A stretch of 64,000 nucleotides of DNA, taken from the NCBI RefSeq assembly GCF_009862785.1, contig NZ_WWHU01000001.1, forward strand, positions 3,162,001 to 3,226,000, given 5' to 3'. The stretch's first letter is position 1. Each line of letters begins with the position of its first letter. The notes under the pieces were generated by a model, which was not told the origin of the DNA, did not search any database, and saw nothing but the letters and a program-made list of their open reading frames with translations. The stretch is from Gordonia sp. SID5947 (GTDB lineage Bacteria; Actinomycetota; Actinomycetes; Mycobacteriales; Mycobacteriaceae). The translations under genes were made by a program, and so were the position numbers. Below are positions 1 through 8,222 of the stretch, one piece after another.

Positions 1-670
1 GCGGCCCACCCCATCGTTCAGCGGAGACGAGCAGGACGTCGGCGCCCAGCTCGGCGATGTCGAGTGGCAGGTAGGGCGCGGCGCTCGTCGCATCGACCAC
101 CAGCAAGGCGCCCGCCGCCCGTGCCCTGGTGGCGATCGCACCGACGTCGGTGATCGCACCGACGGTCGACGACGCGAGGGTCACCGCCACGACGGCAGTC
201 CGCTCGTCGATCAGATCCCGGTATTGCCAGGTCGGCAGGGCGCCGGTCTCGACGTCCACCTCCGCCCACCGGGTACGGGCGCCATGCCGGTCGGCCACGC
301 GTAGCCAGGGCACGATGTTGGGTTCGTCGTCCTGGCGGCTCAGCACCACGTTGCCGCCCAGCCACGACGACACCGGCATCGCCTCGGCGAGGCCGCTCAC
401 CAGTGCCGATCGCGAGGGTCCGAGGACCACGGCCGCGGAGTCGGCGGCCATCAGATCCGCGACGGCACGGCGTGCACCGTCGACCACCTCGGCGGATGCC
501 CGCGCGGCCGGGTAAACGCCGCCGGGTGCCGCCCCGAGCTGCCGAAATCCTTTGGACACGGCAGACGCGACCGAGTCCGGTATCTGCAGGCCGGCCTGCG
601 GGTCGAGATGGATCCAGCCGTCACCGAGCGAGGGAAACAATCCACGCACGTGTGCGACGTCGAAGGCCAT
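1..670 (-). CDS. Cysteine desulfurase-like class V aminotransferase fold protein (3' part missing)
   Basis: The first 223 codons are visible; the gene leaves the window at its left end. The reading frame starts at ATG 670 with MAFDVAHVRGLFPSLGDGWI and keeps normal coding composition throughout. The protein has the class V PLP fold pattern: VVDATSAAPYLPLD corresponds to the family's Asp that contacts the cofactor, followed by LLVSAERWGGP where the family normally has S-x-H-K-x-x-G-P. The Lys that forms the Schiff base is replaced by Arg here, so PLP catalysis is doubtful. Its place next to bpa matches the Rv3778c/Rv3780 neighbourhood of M. tuberculosis. Family assignment is fairly sure; substrate unknown. 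Confidence 0.75.
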   Translation of the reverse strand, partial: MAFDVAHVRGLFPSLGDGWIHLDPQAGLQIPDSVASAVSKGFRQLGAAPGGVYPAARASAEVVDGARRAVADLMAADSAAVVLGPSRSALVSGLAEAMPVSSWLGGNVVLSRQDDEPNIVPWLRVADRHGARTRWAEVDVETGALPTWQYRDLIDERTAVVAVTLASSTVGAITDVGAIATRARAAGALLVVDATSAAPYLPLDIAELGADVLLVSAERWGGP

Positions 671-734
671 AGCTCACACGATAGACATGGGGTATCACGA
701 CAACCGACACACGTCCTTCGGCACAATGGGTGTC

Positions 735-1274
735 ATGACATCTGGACCGTTCGGAGGCAACGACCCACGCACCGGCGTTCCCGGCGAAGAACCGGAGAAC
801 GTGATCGTCGTGGGAGGCCAGTCCGGCGGCGACGCCGACGGCGACAGCAGCAGCGTCGCCGACATGGTGGAACAGCCGGCCAAGGTGATGCGGATCGGCA
901 CCATGATCAAGCAACTGCTCGAGGAGGTGCGGGCCGCTCCTCTCGACGAGGCGAGCCGCAACCGGCTCCGCGAGATCCACGAATCGTCGATCCGCGAACT
1001 CGAAGACGGTCTCGCGCCCGAGCTGCGCGAGGAGCTCGAGCGGCTGGCATTGCCGTTCACCGACGACGGGGCGCCGTCGGACGCGGAGCTGCGGATCGCC
1101 CAGGCGCAGCTGGTCGGGTGGCTGGAAGGGCTGTTCCACGGCATCCAGACCGCACTGTTCGCACAGCAGATGGCCGCCCGCGCGCAGCTCGAACAGATGC
1201 GGCAAGGAGCACTGCCGCCGGGCGTCATGACCGGCGGCGGACCGCACGGACCCAGCACGGGGCAATACCTCTGA
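735..1274 (+). CDS. bpa: Bacterial proteasome activator Bpa
   Basis: A 179-residue ring-forming, ATP-independent activator that opens the gate of the actinobacterial 20S proteasome. The protein ends in GQYL, the C-terminal motif with which Bpa docks into proteasome alpha-ring pockets. The central helical part (VEQPAKVMRIGTMIKQLLEE, then a stretch ending AAPLDEASRNRLREIHESS) matches my memory of Rv3780 almost residue for residue, while the acidic N-terminus is variable as in the family. I chose ATG 735 because conservation begins there; ATG 726 is possible. A longer upstream reading has no homologous sequence. It probably starts the run leading into the galactan export genes, 25 bp ahead of wzm. 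Confidence 0.93.
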   Translation: MTSGPFGGNDPRTGVPGEEPENVIVVGGQSGGDADGDSSSVADMVEQPAKVMRIGTMIKQLLEEVRAAPLDEASRNRLREIHESSIRELEDGLAPELREELERLALPFTDDGAPSDAELRIAQAQLVGWLEGLFHGIQTALFAQQMAARAQLEQMRQGALPPGVMTGGGPHGPSTGQYL

Positions 1275-1299
1275 TGCCCCGCTTGTATGCTGAGTCCCC

Positions 1300-2163
1300 G
1301 TGTCATCGGTAGTCAACAGCGAGGTACCCCCAGCACCGGCGGTGTCCGATTCCCGCACGCTCCGCCGGGCGGTCAAGGATCTCCGTGACGGCCTGACCAC
1401 CTCCGAGTTGTGGCTTCACCTCGGGTGGCAGGACATCAAGCAGCGCTATCGGCGGTCTGTGCTCGGTCCGCTGTGGATCACCATCGCCACCGGCGTGACC
1501 GCGGTCGCCATGGGACTGTTGTACGGCGAGCTCTTCGGTATGGACATCAAGGTCTTCCTGCCGTACGTGGCGCTCGGCTTCATCTTCTGGAACTTCATCC
1601 AGAGCTCGATCCTCGAGGGCGCCGAGGTGTTCTCCAAGAACGAGGGGCTGATCAAGCAGATCCCGGCACCGGTGAGCGTGCATGTCTATCGCGTGGTGTG
1701 GCGGCAGCTGATCATCTTCGCGCACAACATCGTGATCATCGTGGCGATCTTCCTGATCTTTCCGCCGCCTCTGCACTGGTCGGTGCTGCTGGTGATCCCC
1801 GCCATCATCTTGTTCGTGTTGAACGCGGTGTGGGTCTCCATCGTCTTCGGCATCCTCTCCACCCGGTTCCGCGACATCGGTCAGCTGCTCACCACCGTCG
1901 TGCAATTGGTGTTCTTCATGACCCCGATCATCTGGAGCACCCAGAGCCTCGGGAACACCGCGGCCGGCGAGAAGTCGTCGCGATTGAAGCTCGTCGAACT
2001 CAATCCGATGTTCCACTACCTCGAGATCTCCCGCGGCCCGCTCCTGGGCCAGTCGGTGGAGTTCTACCACTGGGCGATCGTGATCGGCTGCACTGTGGTC
2101 GGCTGGCTGATGGCCATGCTGGTGATGCGCAATTACCGAGCCCGCGTGGCGTACTGGGTTTAG
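1300..2163 (+). CDS. wzm: ABC-2 type galactan export permease Wzm
   Basis: A 287-residue membrane permease of the TagG/Wzm family. With Wzt it forms the ABC transporter thought to flip the lipid-linked galactan precursor across the plasma membrane (Rv3783/RfbD role). The N-terminal segment LWLHLGWQDIKQRYRRSVLG is the typical amphipathic start, followed by about six hydrophobic helices (for example near residues 60-85, 105-125, 145-170, 175-200 and 255-275). Translation starts at GTG 1300, 25 bp after the bpa stop. The next gene, wzt, begins 12 bp downstream, so the pair is very likely co-transcribed. Confidence 0.9.
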   Translation: MSSVVNSEVPPAPAVSDSRTLRRAVKDLRDGLTTSELWLHLGWQDIKQRYRRSVLGPLWITIATGVTAVAMGLLYGELFGMDIKVFLPYVALGFIFWNFIQSSILEGAEVFSKNEGLIKQIPAPVSVHVYRVVWRQLIIFAHNIVIIVAIFLIFPPPLHWSVLLVIPAIILFVLNAVWVSIVFGILSTRFRDIGQLLTTVVQLVFFMTPIIWSTQSLGNTAAGEKSSRLKLVELNPMFHYLEISRGPLLGQSVEFYHWAIVIGCTVVGWLMAMLVMRNYRARVAYWV

Positions 2164-2175
2164 GACGGGCGAGAA

Positions 2176-2985
2176 ATGGCACCTGACGACAGAGTTCGCG
2201 TCGACACATGGGGAGCATGTGTCGACTTCCCGATCTTCGACGCGAAGACCCGATCCCTGAAGAAGTCGGTGATGGGGGCGGCAGGCGGCGTCATCGGCGC
2301 CACCGAATCGAATGTGGTGGTGGTCGAGGCGCTCAAGAACATCGACCTCCACCTGCAGCACGGAGACCGGGTGGGACTCGTCGGACACAACGGCGCAGGC
2401 AAGTCCACACTGTTGCGTCTGCTGTCGGGGATCTACGAGCCCACCCGCGGCTCGTGCCGGGTGAGCGGACGGGTCGCCCCGGTCTTCGACCTCGGCGTCG
2501 GCATGGACCCCGAGATCTCCGGCTACGAGAACATCATCATCCGCGGCATGTTCCTCGGCATGACCCGTAAGGCGATGCTGAGGAAGATCGACGACATCGC
2601 GGAGTTCACCGAACTCGGTGACTACTTGCAGATGCCGCTGCGCACGTACTCCACCGGCATGCGGGTGCGTGTGGCGCTGGGCGTGGTGACCAGCATCGAC
2701 CCCGAGATCCTCATCCTCGACGAGGGCATCGGCGCGGTCGACGCGGACTTCATGAAGAAGGCCCGCACGCGGCTGCAGGCACTGGTCGAACGGTCCGGCA
2801 TCCTCGTGTTCGCCAGCCACTCGAACGAGTTCCTCGCGCAGCTCTGCGACCGTGCACTCTGGGTCGACCACGGTCAGATCCGGATGGAGGGCGGCATCGA
2901 AGACGTCGTCGGCGCCTACGAGGGGCCGGCCGCCGCGGCCCACGTCCGTAAGGTCCTCGCCGAATTGGAGGCACCGGGCACATGA
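2176..2985 (+). CDS. wzt: Galactan exporter ATP-binding subunit Wzt
   Basis: A 269-residue ABC ATPase partnering Wzm. Visible motifs in order: Walker A GHNGAGKST (about residue 73), signature YSTGMRVRVALG (about 158), Walker B EILILDEG (about 175), then the switch His in FASHSNEF. There is no long C-terminal carbohydrate-binding domain such as some O-antigen Wzt proteins carry, in line with the short mycobacterial form (Rv3781). Its stop overlaps the start of glfT1 by 4 bp (ATGA), indicating translational coupling of export with galactan priming. Confidence 0.92.
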   Translation: MAPDDRVRVDTWGACVDFPIFDAKTRSLKKSVMGAAGGVIGATESNVVVVEALKNIDLHLQHGDRVGLVGHNGAGKSTLLRLLSGIYEPTRGSCRVSGRVAPVFDLGVGMDPEISGYENIIIRGMFLGMTRKAMLRKIDDIAEFTELGDYLQMPLRTYSTGMRVRVALGVVTSIDPEILILDEGIGAVDADFMKKARTRLQALVERSGILVFASHSNEFLAQLCDRALWVDHGQIRMEGGIEDVVGAYEGPAAAAHVRKVLAELEAPGT

Positions 2986-3896
2986 CCGACCGCGTGATCG
3001 CAGTGGTGGTCACCCATCGCCGGGTCGAGCTCCTCGCCGGATCGTTGGCCGTGGTCGCCAACCAGGACCGGCCCGTCGATCATCTGATCGTGGTGGACAA
3101 CGCCGACGAACCACAGGTGGCCGAACTCGTTGCCGAACAGCCCATCCCGACCACCTACCTCGGCTCACAGCGGAATCTCGGTGGCGCGGGCGGCTTTGCG
3201 CTCGGCATCCTGCATGCGCTGGCGATGGGCGCCGACTGGATCTGGTGCGCCGACGATGACGGCCGCCCCGACGGACCGGCGGTGTTGAGCACTCTCCTCG
3301 ACTGCGCTGCCCGCCACGGACTCGAGGAGGTCTCGCCCGTCGTCGCCAACATCGACGATCCGGACGCCCTCGCCTTCCCGTTGCGTCGCGGACTCGTGTG
3401 GCGGCGCAAGCGATCCGAGCTGTTCGCCGATACCCCCGACAACCCCGCCCACGACGACGATCTGCTCCCGGGCATCGCGTCACTGTTCAATGGCGCACTC
3501 TTTTCTGCGCGCGCGATCGAAGAGGTCGGCGTACCCGACCTGCGTCTGTTCTTCCGAGGCGACGAGGTCGAGATCCACCGCCGCCTGCAGCGGTCGGGCC
3601 TCCCGTTCGGCACCTGTCTCACCGCCGGTTATCTGCATCCCGACGGCTCCGACGAGTTCCGCCCGATCCTCGGCGGTCGGATGCACACCCAGTATCCCGA
3701 CAATCCGACGAAGCGCTTCTTCACCTACCGCAACCGCGGGTACCTGATGAGCCAACCCGGGATGCGTAAACTGTTGCCTCAGGAATACGCCCGGTTCGGC
3801 TGGTATTTCCTTGTCCAACAACGCGATCCGAAGGGTTTTGCGGAATGGCTGCGGCTGCGGCGCCTGGGTCGCAAGGAGCGGTTCGCGCGGCCGTAG
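2982..3896 (+). CDS. glfT1: Galactofuranosyltransferase GlfT1 (initiating)
   Basis: A 304-residue GT2 enzyme that adds the first galactofuranose residues to decaprenyl-PP-GlcNAc-rhamnose on the cytosolic face, starting the galactan chain that GlfT2 extends. The N-terminal beta strand RVIAVVVTHRR, the metal-binding cluster WCADDDGRP (residues near 87-95), and the acceptor-region acidic motif FFRGDEVEIHRR are seen. NPTKRFFTYRNRGYL near residue 245 is typical of GlfT1. Length equals Rv3782. It is the third gene of the wzm-wzt-glfT1 run; M. tuberculosis has the same three genes with the permease last. Confidence 0.92.
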   Translation: MTDRVIAVVVTHRRVELLAGSLAVVANQDRPVDHLIVVDNADEPQVAELVAEQPIPTTYLGSQRNLGGAGGFALGILHALAMGADWIWCADDDGRPDGPAVLSTLLDCAARHGLEEVSPVVANIDDPDALAFPLRRGLVWRRKRSELFADTPDNPAHDDDLLPGIASLFNGALFSARAIEEVGVPDLRLFFRGDEVEIHRRLQRSGLPFGTCLTAGYLHPDGSDEFRPILGGRMHTQYPDNPTKRFFTYRNRGYLMSQPGMRKLLPQEYARFGWYFLVQQRDPKGFAEWLRLRRLGRKERFARP

Positions 3897-3954
3897 GCCC
3901 TTCCAGACGCGCCGCTCGTACCTCGCGCCGCCCTCAGGGATCAATCCTCCCCGC

Positions 3955-4110
3955 GAGCGTGCGAACGCCACCCGGTCCCTGAGGAGCGAGCGTGCGAGCG
4001 TCACCCGGCCCCTGAGGGGCGAGCGTGCGGACGCCACCCGGTCCGAGCGTGCGGACGTCACCCGGCCCCTGAGGAGCGAGCTTGCGAGCGTCACGAAGGG
4101 TCGCCCCACT
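3955..4110. repeat. 33-bp tandem repeat array
   Basis: Head-to-tail units of 33 bp begin at 3955, 3988, 4021 (shortened to 24 bp), 4045 and 4078 (last, diverged). The unit begins GAGCGTGCG and ends CCTGAGGAGC. The last copy, CCTGAGGAGCGAGCTTGCGA followed by the AAGGGT block near 4100, closely resembles sequence at 50221-50250 on the other strand. The array sits between the convergent 3' ends of glfT1 and the PPOX gene and codes for no recognisable protein. It may help end transcription or be a dispersed repeat of this genome. Confidence 0.8.
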
Positions 4111-4111
4111 C

Positions 4112-4540
4112 TCAGAAGCTGAACCGGCGGACCGCCTCCGGGTGGATGACAAGACGTACTTGCGGCTCGGCGAGCAGCTCGTCGCGATCTCGCGCCCGGA
4201 CCGGGTCATCGAGGTCCCAGTAGCGTTCGGCGAGCCGGGCGGCCAGGTCGTGTGCTCCATCGGGTTCCACGGTGACCCGGCCGGTCACCGACACCCACCG
4301 CTCCCGCTCCCCCACCGGCGCTGCGATGACGATCGACGCCCGCGGGTCGCCACGCAGATGGCGGATCTTGATGGACTCGGGCCCGGTGAACAGTGCGATC
4401 GTCCCGTCGTCGCCTGCCTCGAACCAGACCGGTCTGGGTTGCGGCGGGACCGGGCCTGCGGCCATGGACAGGAAGCCGTGCAGAGGCCGGCGCAGGAACT
4501 CCAGGTCGTCGGCGGTCAGCGAAGTGGTGTCGTTGCCCAT
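4112..4540 (-). CDS. PPOX-class (pyridoxamine oxidase-like) FMN/F420-binding protein
   Basis: A 142-residue split beta-barrel protein of the PPOX/FDOR superfamily. The run RPVWFEAGDDGTIALFTG followed by SIKIRHLRGDPRASIVI is the characteristic beta-strand and phosphate/flavin-binding region, and VSVTGRVTVEPDG the later barrel strands. Start ATG 4540 gives MGNDTTSLTADDLEFLRRPL; longer reading upstream lacks family similarity. Members reduce small substrates using FMN or F420, and the divergent neighbour is an LLM-type F420 enzyme, which fits an F420-linked pair. Substrate not predictable. Confidence 0.8.
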   Translation of the reverse strand: MGNDTTSLTADDLEFLRRPLHGFLSMAAGPVPPQPRPVWFEAGDDGTIALFTGPESIKIRHLRGDPRASIVIAAPVGERERWVSVTGRVTVEPDGAHDLAARLAERYWDLDDPVRARDRDELLAEPQVRLVIHPEAVRRFSF

Positions 4541-4608
4541 GATCCGGCAACACGGACCATGTCCCGACAATTCCGGCACCGGTACCGTCGATCCCTTCCC
4601 CACCAAAC

Positions 4609-4622
4609 TAGAACGTGTTCTA
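4609..4622. promoter_or_regulatory. KstR-like operator (TAGAACGTGTTCTA)
   Basis: TAGAAC-GT-GTTCTA is a 6-bp-arm inverted repeat. It fits exactly the KstR operator pattern TnnAACnnGTTnnA known for the TetR-family repressor of cholesterol catabolism. It lies 38 bp before the start of the LLM gene at 4660 and 69 bp from the divergent PPOX gene, in the only intergenic space between them. The match is to a 14-bp motif, so binding by KstR itself or by a related TetR repressor is an inference. Confidence 0.6.
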
Positions 4623-4659
4623 CTCTTGGTGAAGACCGCCACACGTCCTGAGGAGCACG

Positions 4660-5537
4660 ATGCGCTTCACCTTTGCCGAGGCAATGACCGACCCCACGTT
4701 CTACCCTCCGCTCGCCCAGGCGGCGGAGAAGGCAGGCTATGCGGGTTTCACCATCCCGGACTCGCTGGCCTATCCCGAGGAATCGGACGCCACATACCCC
4801 TACACCGAGGACGGCAACCGCGAGTTCCTCGAGGACAAGGCGTTCATCGAGACGTTCATCCAGGCGGCCGCACTCGGGCGGTCACCTCGACCATCCGGTT
4901 CACCCCGTTCGTCGTCAAACTCCCGGTCCGCCCACCCGCGCTGGTGGCCAAGCAGGCGAGTTCGGTCGCGTTCCTGACCGGCAACCGCTTCGCGATGGGC
5001 GTCGGCACCAGCCCGTGGCCCGAGGACTACGACTTCATGGGTGTGGACTTCAAACGCCGCGGCAAGCGGATGGACGAGTGCATGGACATCATCCGGGGCC
5101 TCACCACCGGTGAGTACTTCGAGTTCCATGGCGAGTTCTACGACATCCCCAAGATCAAGATGTCGCCGGCACCCACCGAGCCGATCCCGATGCTCGTCGG
5201 TGGCCACGCCGACCCGGCCCTGCGACGGGCGGTGGTACGCGGCGATGGATGGATGCACGGCGGCGGTGACGGCGAGGAGCTCGACGCGCTCATCGAGAAG
5301 ATCAACGACATCCGCAAGGCCGAGGGAAAACTCAACGACCCCTTCGAGATCCACGTGATCTCGGTCGACGCCTACTCGGTCGACGGATGCAAGCGCCTCG
5401 AGGACAAGGGCGTGACCGACGTGATCGTCGGATTCCGGCTGCCCTACATCAAGGGGCCCGACACCGAGCCGCTGCAGAAGAAGATCGACCACCTGAACTG
5501 GTACGCGGACAACGTCATCGCCAAGGTGAACGGCTGA
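4660..5537 (+). CDS. LLM-class F420-dependent oxidoreductase (one apparent frameshift)
   Basis: A luciferase-like monooxygenase fold protein of about 292 residues once one base is restored. The first frame runs from MRFTFAEAMTDPTFYPPLAQ to AAALG; the second resumes at AVTSTIRFTPF. Restoring a G in the GGG run at 4876-4878 joins them. Family features: AGFTIPDSLAYP, the NRFAMGVGTSP strand, RGKRMDECMDIIRGL and PMLVGGHADPALRRA. Such enzymes transfer hydride to or from F420. The start is fixed by AGGAG at 4651-4655. An upstream KstR-like site suggests induction with sterol or lipid catabolism. The exact reaction is unknown. Confidence 0.8.
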
Positions 5538-5568
5538 CCCGCAGCACCGATGGGGGTACGTGGTCGCG

Positions 5569-6072
5569 TCAGCGGATCCTGAAGATGACCAGCCGCTGCA
5601 CGACGAAGTTGATGACCGTCGCGGTGCCCTGCGCGATCACGTACGCCGCGAAGCTGTAGACGATCGTCTGCGGCCACAGGTGCGAGCACCAGGTGTACAG
5701 GCCCACGTTGACGAAGAACGTCACACCGTAGAGCGCCGCCACCGCGACGAACCGCAGCGCGCTCGGTTCCGCTTCGAAGGTCCACCGACGGTTCAGCAGA
5801 TACGCGGTGGTGGTGCCGAGGATGAAGCCGAACGACTTGGCGATCCAGAACGGCGTCCCGACCACGTACTGGAGGAGCAGGGTCAGGCCGAAGTCGAGGA
5901 CCCCGGACCCCGCACCGGTGATGGCGAACCGGATGATCTGCGTCTTGAGGTCGACATTCGTGGACGCCTCACCGTCGCTGAACGGCAATTCGACCGGAGT
6001 CGGCGCATGGCGGGTCGTGAAATCGTCGTGGCGCGGATGTTTGTCCTCCGCGCCGGACTCGGGTCGAGACAC
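5569..6072 (-). CDS. GtrA-family membrane protein (Rv3789-like)
   Basis: A 167-residue protein with about 45 polar N-terminal residues and then four transmembrane helices: IRFAITGAGSGVLDFGLTLL, the region near FWIAKSFGFILGTTTAYLLN, ALRFVAVAALYGVTFFVNVG, and YSFAAYVIAQGTATVINFVV. The pattern TAYLLNRRWTF is diagnostic of GtrA. In M. tuberculosis the homologue Rv3789 stands directly before dprE1 and is linked to arabinan assembly, proposed either as a decaprenyl-phosphoryl-arabinose flippase or as an anchor for AftA. Here it is 5 kb from dprE1 on the opposite strand. The start is GTG. Function is inferred by family. Confidence 0.8.
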   Translation of the reverse strand: MSRPESGAEDKHPRHDDFTTRHAPTPVELPFSDGEASTNVDLKTQIIRFAITGAGSGVLDFGLTLLLQYVVGTPFWIAKSFGFILGTTTAYLLNRRWTFEAEPSALRFVAVAALYGVTFFVNVGLYTWCSHLWPQTIVYSFAAYVIAQGTATVINFVVQRLVIFRIR

Positions 6073-6090
6073 GCCTGCAACCCTAACCCC

Positions 6091-6921
6091 TCAGAACTCT
6101 TCCTCCACGTCGGAGTCGCGCGCGGCCTTCTCACCGCGGTCGAGTTCGGCCAAAGCGGACAAATCGTCGGGGTCGAACTCGAAGTCGAAGAGATCTGCGT
6201 TCTCGATCTGCCGGCCGGCATGTGACGACTTCGGCACCACGCTGATCCCCTGCTGGACGGCCCACCGAAGCGCGATCTGGGTCGGCGACTTCCCGTATTT
6301 GCGGGCCAGCCGTATCACCGCGGCCTCGCCGAGCATGCCCTCCTTCCGCCCGGTCGGGTGCCACGCCTGGGCGTGAATGCCGTTGTCCTCCATGAATTCG
6401 CGAAGTTCCGTCCGCGCCATCGCCGGCGAGCACTGGATCTGGTTGAGGGCAGGCCAGCGGCCGGTCTCGTCGTAGAGCGCCTGCAGCTGGTGTTGCTTGA
6501 AGTTCGAGACACCCGCGGTACGGATGAACCCCTCGTCGGCAAGGGTCAGCAGCGCCTTCCACGACTCGACCGTGCGGCCGAGACTCGGACAGGGCCAATG
6601 GATCAGGTAGATGTCGATGTGGTCGACAGCGAGGCGGCGCGCGCTGTCCTTCGCCGCGTTGATCGCCTCGTCGAAGCCGTGGTCTCCACCGCCGAGCTTG
6701 GTCTGCACCACCACGTCGTCGCGGGGGACCCCGGACTGCCGCAGACCCATCCCGACGCTGCGCTCATTGCTGTACCGGCTCGCCGTGTCGATCATGCGAT
6801 AGCCGGACCGCAGGGCTCCCGCGACAGCCGAGACACTGGGTCGTCCCAACAGGCCCGACGTCCCGAGCCCGACCATCGGGATCACGTACCCGTTGTTCAG
6901 CTTCACCGACGGAATGTCCAC
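6091..6921 (-). CDS. Aldo/keto reductase
   Basis: A 276-residue NADPH-dependent (beta/alpha)8-barrel reductase, usual length for AKR family 5-like proteins. The catalytic tetrad is visible: Asp in GYRMIDTASRY (about residue 45), Tyr in RYSNE (about 50), Lys in VVQTKLG (about 75) and His in IYLIHWPCP (about 108). The C-terminal NADP site GISVVPKSS is present. It ends 18 bp upstream of the GtrA-family gene on the same strand, so the two may form one transcript. It diverges from the lipase gene with 67 bp between starts. Physiological carbonyl substrate unknown. Confidence 0.87.
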   Translation of the reverse strand: MDIPSVKLNNGYVIPMVGLGTSGLLGRPSVSAVAGALRSGYRMIDTASRYSNERSVGMGLRQSGVPRDDVVVQTKLGGGDHGFDEAINAAKDSARRLAVDHIDIYLIHWPCPSLGRTVESWKALLTLADEGFIRTAGVSNFKQHQLQALYDETGRWPALNQIQCSPAMARTELREFMEDNGIHAQAWHPTGRKEGMLGEAAVIRLARKYGKSPTQIALRWAVQQGISVVPKSSHAGRQIENADLFDFEFDPDDLSALAELDRGEKAARDSDVEEEF

Positions 6922-6988
6922 TCACCAAGGATAGGCGTATCCGGGCATCTCGGTGAGCTGGTCGAAGACGTGATCTACGCTGCCGTTC

Positions 6989-8206
6989 ATGAAGTCTCAC
7001 TCGCTGCGCCGGGGCGCCGCCGCATCCATCGTCGCCCTCGCGGTCGCCGGCGCCGCCTGGTCGGTGTCGCCGTCGGCCGTAGCCGCCCCGGAACCGGGCA
7101 CCGCCGCCCCACAGTGGTCCGGAATGGATGTCCGCGACTACCCCGGTCCGGTACCCGCAAAGGCCGGCACCCTGATCTCGCAGGTCCCCCTCGACGCCGG
7201 ACTCGGCGTGCCCGGCGCGGCCAGGTCATACCGGATTCACTACGCGACGCCCGATCAGCACGGTCGTCCGGCGTCGAGCACCGGCGCCGTCTTCGTTCCC
7301 GGCGGGACACCGCCGCCGGGCGGTTGGCCGATGATCGCCTGGGCGCACGGCACCACCGGACTCGGCGACGATTGCACCCCGTCCGCACAGCCCCGCAGCG
7401 CGCGCGACTCCGCCTACCTCGGGCACTGGCTACGGGAGGGGTACGCCGTGGTGGCCACCGACTACGTCGGCCTCGGCACCCCAGGTCTGATGAGCTACCT
7501 CAACGGGGAGTCCGAGGCGCACTCGATCGTGGACTCGGTGAAGGCGGCGCGACAGATGGGCCTTCCCCTCGCGTCGCGATGGGCCATCGTCGGCCAGTCA
7601 CAGGGCGCGGGTGCCGCACTCGGCGGAGCACGTCGGGCGACCGAGCTGTCCGCGGGCAGCGGCCTCGACTACCGGGGCGTGGTGGCCACCGGAACACCGG
7701 CGAACCTCGAGTTGATCCTCGGTCTCGGCGGGCCCACGTTCCCGCCCGTGACCCTGCCGGGAGCGCTCAACACCTATGCCGCCTACATCTTGGCCGGGTT
7801 CGCCGACGCGCGCCCGGATCTCGACCCGATGTCGATCATGACCCCGACCGGCCGCCGGCTTCTCGATGCCGCACGGACACTGTGCTATCCGGAGATGACC
7901 GCGCTCATGAAGGGGCGCGATCTGCGGACCATGTTCCGCAAGCCGATCTCGTCGCTCCCGGGCGGCCAGGCGGCGTTGACCGAGTACATGGGCACCCCCT
8001 ACTCCGGCTACGACCGCCCGATCTTCCTCGGCCAGGGACTGCTCGACACCGATGTGCCTGCGCCGTCGGCGCTCTCGCTGTACGCCCAGATGCGTGCCAA
8101 CAACCAGCCGGTCGAGTTGCACGTCTACCCGAACAAAGACCATTCGGGCACAGTGATCGCGTCGATGGCCGACTCGACGCCGTTCCTGGCACGCATCATG
8201 CGGTGA
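6989..8206 (+). CDS. Secreted lipase (LIP family alpha/beta hydrolase)
   Basis: A 405-residue secreted hydrolase. The first 32 residues form a Sec signal peptide (RR, hydrophobic stretch, then AVAAPEPG). An alpha/beta-hydrolase follows: oxyanion segment MIAWAHGTTG, nucleophile elbow GQSQGAG (Ser near residue 202), acid in GLLDTDVPAP and the catalytic His in NKDHSGTV. The organisation agrees with the secretory lipase family known from fungi and actinobacteria, acting on acylglycerols or other esters outside the cell. Monocistronic in appearance; the next gene begins 16 bp later on the same strand and could be co-transcribed. Confidence 0.85.
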   Translation: MKSHSLRRGAAASIVALAVAGAAWSVSPSAVAAPEPGTAAPQWSGMDVRDYPGPVPAKAGTLISQVPLDAGLGVPGAARSYRIHYATPDQHGRPASSTGAVFVPGGTPPPGGWPMIAWAHGTTGLGDDCTPSAQPRSARDSAYLGHWLREGYAVVATDYVGLGTPGLMSYLNGESEAHSIVDSVKAARQMGLPLASRWAIVGQSQGAGAALGGARRATELSAGSGLDYRGVVATGTPANLELILGLGGPTFPPVTLPGALNTYAAYILAGFADARPDLDPMSIMTPTGRRLLDAARTLCYPEMTALMKGRDLRTMFRKPISSLPGGQAALTEYMGTPYSGYDRPIFLGQGLLDTDVPAPSALSLYAQMRANNQPVELHVYPNKDHSGTVIASMADSTPFLARIMR

Positions 8207-8222
8207 TCTGCCAGGCTGGACG

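Noticed and set aside
3955..4110. CRISPR array
   Set aside because: Units are contiguous 33-bp repeats without unique spacers, and no cas genes are near.
4870..4885. Programmed ribosomal frameshifting at the split genes
   Set aside because: No slippery heptamer followed by a hairpin is consistently present. The only common feature is a short G or C run, and the affected genes are unrelated.
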